Of a stretch of DNA of 64,000 bases, positions 25,791 to 32,523 are shown piece by piece. Location: positions 9,557,722 to 9,621,721 of the forward strand of contig NZ_CP114413.1 in NCBI RefSeq assembly GCF_027270315.1, read 5' to 3'. This stretch comes from Streptomyces cinnabarinus (GTDB taxonomy: Bacteria > Actinomycetota > Actinomycetes > Streptomycetales > Streptomycetaceae). Position 1 is the stretch's first letter. Each line of letters begins with the position of its first letter. The notes below the pieces were generated by a model, which did no database searches, was not told where the DNA came from, and saw nothing but the letters and a program-made list of their open reading frames with translations. The position numbers and the translations under genes are program-made.

Positions 25791-27122
25791 TTAGACGACG
25801 CGCGCCTTGTCCAGGACCTCGGCCACGGCGGGCACCGCCTGGTGCTCGCCGAGCCGGAGCAGGAGCGGGGCGAGACGTTCGCGTGGCCGCACGGAGGCCA
25901 CCCCCGAGGCGAGGTCGACCACGCGGCTGGTGACCGCGGCCGCCTGCTCGACTTCGCCCGCAGTCAGGTAGGAGTCGGCGAGCCACGACAGGTACAGGCT
26001 CTTGTCCCGAGCGTGGTCGTCGTCGTACCGGGCGAGCGCGGATTCGAGGACGGGCACCGCCCGGAGCGGGCGACGCAACTCGGTCCAGCAGCGGCCGGTC
26101 ATGATCCGTAGCTCGGTCTCGTCGACCCAGGACACCCAGTCCGGTTGCGGAGCGTCGTCGACCTCAGCAAGCGCGGCCCCCGCGGACTCCAGGGCCCGCT
26201 CCGTCTCGACGGCGAGTCCGGCGACTGAGTAGGCCCACGCGAGCCGTTCGTACAACAGCGCACGGACCCCCGGCGCAGCACCAGGACCGGCCTCCGCCAC
26301 GGAGCGGGCAGCGGTTTCGATGCCGGCCCGCCGGTTACCGCCGACAGCCTGGTACGCCAGGAACGCGAGCGCGTTCCCCGCCAGTTCGCTGTCTCCAGAG
26401 TCGACCGCTGCCCTGTGGCTGGCCTTATACAGGGTGGCTGCGTCCTCTTGGCGGCCGCCGTCGAACGCAGCCCAGCCTGCCTGCTGCGCCTGCTCAGCGA
26501 GCACCGACAACAGCGCCCTGCCGGTGGCATCGGTGTACGTCGCGTCCCGGAGCATGGTTTTCGTGGCCTCGTACTCGCCGAGGTAGACCCGGTATGTGTC
26601 GCCGCCGCCGAGGACGTCATCGAGGCGGCGCAGACGCGCCGCACGGGCCCGTAGCTGTGCAGGAAGGCCAGGGCCGATTCGACTGCCCGCACGCGGGTGG
26701 GTGAGTTCTGGCAGGCCGACGACGAGTCCGGCTCCGGCCGTGGCCTTGAAGAGCTCTCTGCGCCGCAAGTCGTTCCCCTCCGCCTCGCGCGAGTGGCCAG
26801 GTGCGGGAAGCATGCGGCGCAGAGAGGTCGGCGCCTCCCACTCTCGCGGGGCTAGACCGAGCAGGCTCCCCGGGATCCGCAGCGCATCGGCGATGCGCGC
26901 GATCTTCTCGAAGGTGGTCACGCTGCCCTCGCCGCGCGCGAGGCGCCCAACACGCTCTGGCTTCATTTCGCACTCAGCCGCGATTTTCGAATAGCTGATC
27001 CGGGCTTCAGACCGCGCGAGACGGAACACCGTGCCGAAGTCGTGAGCCGCGAGCGCGGCCTGCATTTCCGCGCGAGCAAGGAGCGAGCGCGGCAGCGCAG
27101 TTGGCGGTTCATAGGCGCTCAT
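25791..27122 (-). CDS. XRE-family regulator with TPR-like C-terminus
   Basis: A 443-aa protein. The HTH region is near residues 35-90 (FRLARSEARISYSKIAAECE, then RVGRLARGEGSVTTFEKIAR). A linker with RRELFKATAGAGLVVGLPEL follows, then a long alpha-solenoid (QAQQAGWAAFDGGRQEDAAT, LYERLAWAYSVAGLAVETER, YLSWLADSYLTAGEVEQAAA). This architecture is frequent in Streptomyces pathway regulators, where the solenoid may bind a peptide or small ligand. It is divergent from the operon starting at 27305, which includes the candidate RiPP genes, and probably regulates it. Confidence 0.8.
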   Translation of the reverse strand: MSAYEPPTALPRSLLARAEMQAALAAHDFGTVFRLARSEARISYSKIAAECEMKPERVGRLARGEGSVTTFEKIARIADALRIPGSLLGLAPREWEAPTSLRRMLPAPGHSREAEGNDLRRRELFKATAGAGLVVGLPELTHPRAGSRIGPGLPAQLRARAARLRRLDDVLGGGDTYRVYLGEYEATKTMLRDATYTDATGRALLSVLAEQAQQAGWAAFDGGRQEDAATLYKASHRAAVDSGDSELAGNALAFLAYQAVGGNRRAGIETAARSVAEAGPGAAPGVRALLYERLAWAYSVAGLAVETERALESAGAALAEVDDAPQPDWVSWVDETELRIMTGRCWTELRRPLRAVPVLESALARYDDDHARDKSLYLSWLADSYLTAGEVEQAAAVTSRVVDLASGVASVRPRERLAPLLLRLGEHQAVPAVAEVLDKARVV

Positions 27123-27304
27123 TGAGATGCCCCGTCACACGTGATGTCTCAGTGCCACCAAGCAGCGTACCCATCATGGGGGTACCCGAGGACGGGAAGT
27201 CAGCTGCCCCACAGAGCTGGAAGGTTGTGACATTCGAGACCCCGGCGACCGCGCGAACGGCCCCGGGGCGTGGCCAACGCTCAAACCTGTGAGGGAGCGT
27301 CGAC

Positions 27305-27879
<575 letters not shown>

Positions 27880-27883
<4 letters not shown>

Positions 27884-28125
27884 CCGGAACCGAGCCTCGC
27901 CAGGCCGCGAGTGCGCGGCCGGATGAGATCACTCCGGGGCGCGTGGACCCCTTCGAGGCGATGGAGACGCTGAGGTCAGCCCTGGACGACGCAGGGATCA
28001 CCGTTCCCGGGCTCTGGGTCAACAGGGCCTCGTCGGAACCCAGGCTCGTTGAGTTGGGCGAGGTCCGTGCCGACGTCGCCCTGCAGCTGGCGCACGCACT
28101 GAGGCGAGGTGGACCCGACGCATGA
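27880..28125 (+). CDS. Small protein, paralogue of 53671-53916
   Basis: An 81-aa protein read from a GTG overlapping the previous stop. Its C-terminal half (VDPFEAMETLRSALDDAGIT, then LVELGEVRADVALQLAHALR) is nearly identical in the paralogue at 53671-53916. That copy also follows a homologue of the previous gene with the same 4-nt overlap, so the couple moves as a unit. It is predicted to be mainly helical; function unknown. Its stop overlaps the ATG of the DUF6415 gene. Confidence 0.7.
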
Positions 28126-28637
28126 GCGCGGAACTGACGGAGACTCCGGGGCGCTCTGCTCCGGCTGAGCTGGTGGACATCGTCACGATGCGCGCGAGTG
28201 TCGCGCAGGTCCTCCCGCCTGAGGTCACTCCCACCGACCGGGTCGTGCTGGCGGCGCTGACCGGGATGCTGCGCGGGCACATGCATTTGCTCATCCCGGA
28301 GGTTGAGCAGGCTGCGGCGGCGCTGCCTGCCGACGACGTGCCCCGGTATGTTGCGCTCGCCTGCGTCGGTGAGGCCCGCGGCAAGCTGGACGTGTGCCCC
28401 GGGCTGATGCCGTCGGACGCCCAGGCGTATGTGCGCAGGCTTGGCCGGTCGCTGCTGGCGCTGTGCGATCACTATGAGGCGCTGACCGGTATCCGCATGT
28501 GCCTCGCGTGCGACCGGGAGTTTGAGTCCGACGAGGAGCGCGTGCCGTACGACGTGGGCAGCCCGTCGGGCGGTGCGGCCAGGTCGGGCTACGTCCATCC
28601 CAGGTGCGCCAACACGGTGCGCCACACGGGCCGCTGA
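28122..28637 (+). CDS. DUF6415-type natural-product biosynthesis protein
   Basis: A 171-aa protein coupled to the previous gene by an ATGA overlap. The helical core (TMRASVAQVLPPEVTPTDRV, LRGHMHLLIPEVEQAAAALP, YVALACVGEARGKLDV, LGRSLLALCDHYEALTG) fits the actinomycete DUF6415 family, named for its place in natural-product loci. A C-terminal extension has CLACDREFES and a later YVHPRC, a possible zinc site not typical of the core. The next gene is the 43-aa peptide, 83 bp on. The role is unknown. Confidence 0.65.
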   Translation: MSAELTETPGRSAPAELVDIVTMRASVAQVLPPEVTPTDRVVLAALTGMLRGHMHLLIPEVEQAAAALPADDVPRYVALACVGEARGKLDVCPGLMPSDAQAYVRRLGRSLLALCDHYEALTGIRMCLACDREFESDEERVPYDVGSPSGGAARSGYVHPRCANTVRHTGR

Positions 28638-28720
28638 TGCGAGTGGTGACCCACCGCGCTGCAACCAGTGACCGCTGAACCCCATCCCAGCACGATAGGT
28701 CCACAACAGAGGGAGTACAC

Positions 28721-28852
28721 GTGACCGGATGCGTGATCTGCCGGATGACCGGAGGCGGCGGAGGGGAAGGTGGCGACGGTCTGCCCGGTGAGCCGTGGTC
28801 CGGTCCGGAGGAGCCTCCGTCGCCCGACGGCGGCAGGAAGTTCTGCGACTGA
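28721..28852 (+). CDS. 43-aa Cys/Gly-rich candidate RiPP precursor
   Basis: A GTG with GGGAG 5 bp upstream opens a 43-codon frame ending 1 bp before the methyltransferase ATG. The peptide starts MTGCVICRMT, has a run of five Gly, two Asp-Gly steps (GDGLPG and PDGG) and ends RKFCD, with Cys at 4, 7 and 42. Asp-Gly is the preferred site for aspartimide formation by PIMT-type enzymes, and the tight spacing to a PIMT homologue suggests substrate and enzyme. Imiditide-type RiPPs have this two-gene layout. It could instead be a small zinc-binding protein. Confidence 0.55.
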   Translation: MTGCVICRMTGGGGGEGGDGLPGEPWSGPEEPPSPDGGRKFCD

Positions 28853-28853
28853 G

Positions 28854-30029
28854 ATGACGTTCACCGACCTGGACGAGGGGTGGTCCGAGCTGGGTCGCTC
28901 CCTCCTGGGACGCAAGGCCATCACCTCCGACTGGATGCCCTCGTTCGCTGCCGTGCCGCGGAGCGCTTTCCTGCCCGAGGTGATGTGGCCGCACGACATG
29001 GACACCGGCACCACGGCCACCGTGGACCGCAGCGAGGATGCTGCCGGCTGGTCCGCGTATGCCGATGCCGACGTGCCGATCGTGACGCAGTGGGACGACG
29101 GTGCGAGCGACGAGCCCGGCGGGGTGCCGACCTCGTCGGCGTCCATGCCGTCCGTGGTCTTCCGCATGCTCGCCGACCTGGACGTGCACGAAGGGCACCG
29201 CGTGCTGGAGATCGGCACCGGCACAGGATGGAACGCCGGCCTGCTCGCCCACCGCCTCGGTCACGCCAGCGTCGTCAGTATCGAGATCGACCCGGTCGTC
29301 GCGGCCGAGGCCCGAATGAGGCTTGCGCGGGCGGAGCTGCCGGTCGTGGTACTGACCCGTGACGGGGCAGAGGGGGATGGGCAGGGAGCGCCGTACGACA
29401 GGATCATCGCCACCGCCGGGGTGCGGAAGATCCCGCCCGCCTGGATCGACCAGACCCGGCTGGGAGGGCTGATCGTCGCTCCCTGGGGTACGCACTACGG
29501 CAACCAGGACGCGATCGTGCGCTTGGAGGTCGGCGGAGGCGGAGCGAGCGCGTCCGGGTCGTTCACCCGGCCCGCGGAGTTCATGAAACTGCGCTCCCAG
29601 CGCCTCCCGTTCGCCGGGCATCACGCCTACGCGCCCGACGGCGTGGGCGCGGCGGAGCGCAGCACGACACCCGTCACCGCGGACGAACTGCTCGGTCACG
29701 ACGACCAGTTCGCCGTGAGCACGTTCGCCGTCGGCCTGCGCGTGCGGGACTGCCACCACCGAGCCGCCGTGAAGCGCGACGGCGCACGGCCCGTCTGGTT
29801 CTACGGCCTGGCAGACAACTCCTGGGCCTGCGTCCTGTTCCGCGACGGACAGCCCGAGTCCCAGGTCTGGCAGGCCGGACCCCGCAAGCTGTGGGACGAG
29901 GTGAACGCGGCGCTGGAGTGGTGGCGGGAAGCGGGCCGGCCCAGCCATGGGCGGTTCGGGCTGACGGTCACCACCGAGGGCGCACAGCGTGCGTGGCTGG
30001 ACGACCCCGCAGACAGCTGGGAGATCTGA
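28854..30029 (+). CDS. PIMT-like O-methyltransferase of a RiPP-type locus
   Basis: A 391-aa protein, much longer than housekeeping L-isoaspartyl methyltransferase (about 210-230 aa). The SAM-binding motif I is VLEIGTGTGWNAGLLAHRLG (about residues 116-135), followed by the acidic loop VVSIEIDP, the motif VVLTRDGAEG and PYDRIIATAGV. The C-terminal ~170 residues are the extension seen in RiPP-associated PIMT homologues. These methylate an Asp side chain, which then closes to an aspartimide. It begins 1 bp after the 43-aa peptide gene. The upstream XRE regulator probably controls the whole operon from 27305. Confidence 0.8.
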   Translation: MTFTDLDEGWSELGRSLLGRKAITSDWMPSFAAVPRSAFLPEVMWPHDMDTGTTATVDRSEDAAGWSAYADADVPIVTQWDDGASDEPGGVPTSSASMPSVVFRMLADLDVHEGHRVLEIGTGTGWNAGLLAHRLGHASVVSIEIDPVVAAEARMRLARAELPVVVLTRDGAEGDGQGAPYDRIIATAGVRKIPPAWIDQTRLGGLIVAPWGTHYGNQDAIVRLEVGGGGASASGSFTRPAEFMKLRSQRLPFAGHHAYAPDGVGAAERSTTPVTADELLGHDDQFAVSTFAVGLRVRDCHHRAAVKRDGARPVWFYGLADNSWACVLFRDGQPESQVWQAGPRKLWDEVNAALEWWREAGRPSHGRFGLTVTTEGAQRAWLDDPADSWEI

Positions 30030-30088
30030 TCCCCCTCGGTCCGGCAGCCCGGCAAGCGGTACCCCCAGCATGTAGGAGGTCGAGGACC

Positions 30089-30370
30089 TTACTTTTCCGA
30101 GGTATGTCCATCACTCTCAGCCCATGCCCGTTGCGCCTGAGTTTCTGCGGCGGGGGTGGACAGGTCCATCAGGGCTTCTCCTTGGGGGCGGTGCGCCCTG
30201 CGGTGCGGGGGCCGGATGTCGGGGCGGTCGGCGTGGCGTTCAGCGTCGGCGCGGTAGTCGTCGGCGGTGTATCCGGCATCGCACCAGGCACGGCAGAACT
30301 GCCTGGGCGCGGCGTGGCAGGTCTCGCACTCCTCCTCGAACTCATCCGGGCGGAGGGGCGACAGGCTCAC
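30089..30370 (-). CDS. Small zinc-finger-like protein
   Basis: A 93-aa protein starting at GTG. The core EEECETCHAAPRQFCRAWCD has four cysteines spaced like a zinc site and is followed by AGYTADDYRADAERHADRP. Short proteins of this kind are common in Streptomyces accessory DNA. The GTG overlaps the TGA of a short upstream minus-strand frame. Its 3' end faces the PIMT gene. Role unknown. Confidence 0.55.
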   Translation of the reverse strand: MSLSPLRPDEFEEECETCHAAPRQFCRAWCDAGYTADDYRADAERHADRPDIRPPHRRAHRPQGEALMDLSTPAAETQAQRAWAESDGHTSEK

Positions 30371-30389
30371 GGGGCGGTCTTGATCTGCT

Positions 30390-30587
30390 CGGCCACCTTG
30401 CGCGCGGACGGCCGACGAGGCCGCGCATCAGGCTGTCGAGAGTCTCGATCATCTGGAGGAGGTCGAATCCGGGCGGGTCACCCGACGGCTCAAGGAGGTC
30501 ACCGGCCTGCTCCGCGGCGTCGATGCCGTCACCGCCCGGGACGCCGCTGACCGCCTGGCCGACTACATCGGCACGGGAGCGGCCTGA
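30390..30587 (+). other. Short coding-like stretch, strand uncertain
   Basis: On the plus strand a frame without a clear start ends VTARDAADRLADYIGTGAA with TGA overlapping the ATG of the acetyltransferase, as in an operon. On the minus strand the same DNA reads PPGFDLLQMIETLDSLMRG and, after one frameshift, KVAEQIKTAP, ending just at the start of the zinc-finger gene. Both show high GC3; I cannot choose. Confidence 0.3.
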
Positions 30588-31153
30588 TGGCCGAGGTTGC
30601 CTACGAACGCCACGAGGGGGCCGAGGCCGCCCGTCAGCTCGACGCGTTCCTCCACGCCTACGAGGAGGTCTACGAGGAGCCGCCCTACTGCGAAGGGCCC
30701 AGCGACGTCGCCGAGTTCATCGAGCACTACCAGGCACAGACACAGCGCCCCGGGATGCGTCTGCTCCTGGCCCGGGAAGACGGCGAGGTCGTCGGCTTCA
30801 CGTACGGCTACTACCTCGCCGCTGACACCCGCTGGTGGCACAACCTCCAGGACGTGAAGCTTTTGGAGGACTTCACGCGGGAGGACGGCCGGAGGACTTT
30901 CGTGATCATCGAGCTCGCGGTGCGCAAGCCGTGGCGGGGGCGCGGCATCGCTGCCGGACTGCATGCCCGCCTGCTGGACGGCGTGGACGCAGAGCGGGTC
31001 ACGCTCACGATGCGCCCTGAACCCGAGGCGGCACCGGCGCAGTCCGCCTACGCCTCTTGGGGATACCGGAAGGTCGGGGTGTCCCACCCGTGGGACGAGG
31101 CACCGCTGTACGACTGCATGCTGCGTGAGCGACCGCTCCGTCAGGCGTTGTAG
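30587..31153 (+). CDS. GNAT family N-acetyltransferase
   Basis: A 188-aa protein with GNAT features: a mid-protein beta hairpin (RLLLAREDGEVVGFTYGYYL), the beta4 segment FVIIELAVRKPWRGRGIAAG holding the acetyl-CoA pyrophosphate-binding RxxGxA-type loop (RGRGIA), and a final SAYASWGYRKVGVSHPWDE. The acceptor is unknown. The ATG overlaps the preceding TGA. The gene converges on a short zinc-ribbon remnant, overlapping it by 13 nt. Confidence 0.82.
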   Translation: MAEVAYERHEGAEAARQLDAFLHAYEEVYEEPPYCEGPSDVAEFIEHYQAQTQRPGMRLLLAREDGEVVGFTYGYYLAADTRWWHNLQDVKLLEDFTREDGRRTFVIIELAVRKPWRGRGIAAGLHARLLDGVDAERVTLTMRPEPEAAPAQSAYASWGYRKVGVSHPWDEAPLYDCMLRERPLRQAL

Positions 31154-31333
31154 CCCTTCTGCCGCACGCCCGGCCCCCAGATCCGGGCTGCCTGGGCCGG
31201 GCAGGCCTGGCACAGTGGATTCGCGTTGGACCCGTACCTCCTGCACGGCTCCGCGCAGCGCGCGCACTTGCCGCCCTCGCCAGATGGGTGTGGGGCAGTC
31301 CCGCAGCTTGGGTTCGGGGGAAGCGGTGCTCAT
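31141..31333 (-). pseudogene. Small zinc-ribbon protein, frameshifted
   Basis: An ATG at 31333 opens MSTASPEPKLRDCPTP. The family-like continuation, EGGKCARCAEPCRRYG then CQACPAQAARIWGPGVRQKG, lies in a different frame and stops at 31141. One base shift joins them into a ~64-residue protein with four paired cysteines. Either a real frameshift or a sequencing error. Confidence 0.4.
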
Positions 31334-31506
31334 CGGGTGTCCGTTCTGCGCAATGCGATATCGAACGGAATAGAGCAAGCCTTGCGGGTCGCCTGTCAGT
31401 GGCACCTCGAAATGTTGCGGTATGCCCTCCCACCCTCGGCGTATGGCCTGGTGTGTCCCACTTGGAAGGGGCCTTGTCCCCAAAGGGTGGACCCCTGTTC
31501 GTGTCG

Positions 31507-31740
31507 TTATGCGACGAGTGTCAGGGTAGCTGACTGCTGCTCGTAGACGATCGGTGCCTGCTGTCCGTTCGCTGAGTGCCGTCGGCGGGTGTTGTAGCGC
31601 GTGGTCCAGCGGAAGACCGCCAGGCGGCAGGCGCGGGCGCCGTCGAAGCGACGGGCACCCCGCAGTGTCTCGCGTTTGAGGGCGGCGTTGAACGACTCGG
31701 CGAGCGCGTTGTCCGCCGAGGTGCCGACCGCTCCCACTGA
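31507..31740 (-). pseudogene. IS3-family transposase (OrfB), C-terminal fragment
   Basis: 77 residues of an integrase-core C-terminus: the catalytic Glu in ADNALAESFNAALKRETLRG and the ending RWTTRYNTRRRHSANGQQAP. The first two catalytic residues are missing. It directly adjoins the 3' end of the ArsR-type regulator. Confidence 0.8.
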
Positions 31741-31795
31741 GGGTTCGGGGGAACTGACTGAAGGCGTAGCCGACACCCACGCGTACGCGCGTGCG

Positions 31796-32404
31796 TCAAG
31801 CGTCCTTCCGTCCCCTGAGGGGAAAGGACTGCAGTTGGACGACGACGGGGAGCGCATCCGGGTCGGGCTCGGCGTTCGAGGGCGGTGTATGGCGGGCGAT
31901 GACCGCACTCAGCTCGGCGCTGAGTGCCTTCAGCTGATCGGGCGTCAAGCGCAGGTCGACCCAGTCGCTGATAGTGCCCGCGCTCCGCCAGCCGTCGCCC
32001 CACTCCTCGTTGACGAAGGTGAGGACGCGGTTGAAGCACTGCTGCACCAGTTCGGGCATGGGGATCGAGGGCGCACTGTCGGACGCGGAATCTTTGTGGA
32101 AGCTGGCGCTGTCCAGCTCGTTCTTGACGTCGACTCGCCGCCACCAGCGCTCGCGCCGGGTGCCCCGCTCCGCCTCCTCCTCGATGAAGCCGTGCCTGGC
32201 GAGGTGGCGCAGATGCCAGCTGACGGTGCCAGTGTTCTCCCCGAGGCGTTCGGCGAGCTTAGTGGCGGTGGCGGGGCCGTCGAGGCTGAGCAGTTCGAAG
32301 ATGTGCATCCGCAGCGGGTGGGCGAGTCCCCGCAGACTGCGCGCATCGATCCGGCGAGTGGGCTCGGCGGGGCGAGACGGCGCGAGCTCAGGTTGCTCTG
32401 ACAT
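31796..32404 (-). CDS. ArsR-type winged-helix regulator
   Basis: A 202-aa protein. The N-terminal winged helix is about residues 20-95: LRGLAHPLRMHIFELLSLDG, then ATATKLAERLGENTGTVSWH and the wing LARHGFIEEEAERGTRR. A helical C-terminal domain (MPELVQQCFNRVLTFVNEEW, LTPDQLKALSAELSAVIARH) resembles the dimerisation/ligand part of actinomycete ArsR-like regulators. No metal-binding cysteine motif is present, so metal sensing is unlikely. It is divergent from the operon at 32524 with palindromes between. Confidence 0.8.
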   Translation of the reverse strand: MSEQPELAPSRPAEPTRRIDARSLRGLAHPLRMHIFELLSLDGPATATKLAERLGENTGTVSWHLRHLARHGFIEEEAERGTRRERWWRRVDVKNELDSASFHKDSASDSAPSIPMPELVQQCFNRVLTFVNEEWGDGWRSAGTISDWVDLRLTPDQLKALSAELSAVIARHTPPSNAEPDPDALPVVVQLQSFPLRGRKDA

Positions 32405-32420
32405 GCCGCCAGCCTAAGGA

Positions 32421-32468
32421 TGCAGAGGTCACTCTGCAGCGCACCCTTTGCAGAGCTGTCTCTGTAAA
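32421..32468. promoter_or_regulatory. Palindromes between the ArsR-type gene and the 984-aa operon
   Basis: TGCAGAG and CTCTGCA around GTCA form a perfect dyad at 32421-32438. A second, imperfect one (TTTGCAGAG then TCTCTGTAAA) spans 32447-32468. Both contain GCAGAG half-sites and lie in the 119-bp divergent gap. Confidence 0.65.
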
Positions 32469-32523
32469 ACCCTGCATGGCATCCGCTCGCCTTGCGTGGA
32501 AGCATGGAGATGAGGGACTTGCC

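Noticed and set aside
31770..31790. CACGCGTACGCGCGTG-like palindrome near the ArsR-type gene stop.
   Set aside because: Imperfect, composed of CG-alternating sequence expected at this base composition, and without a consistent context.
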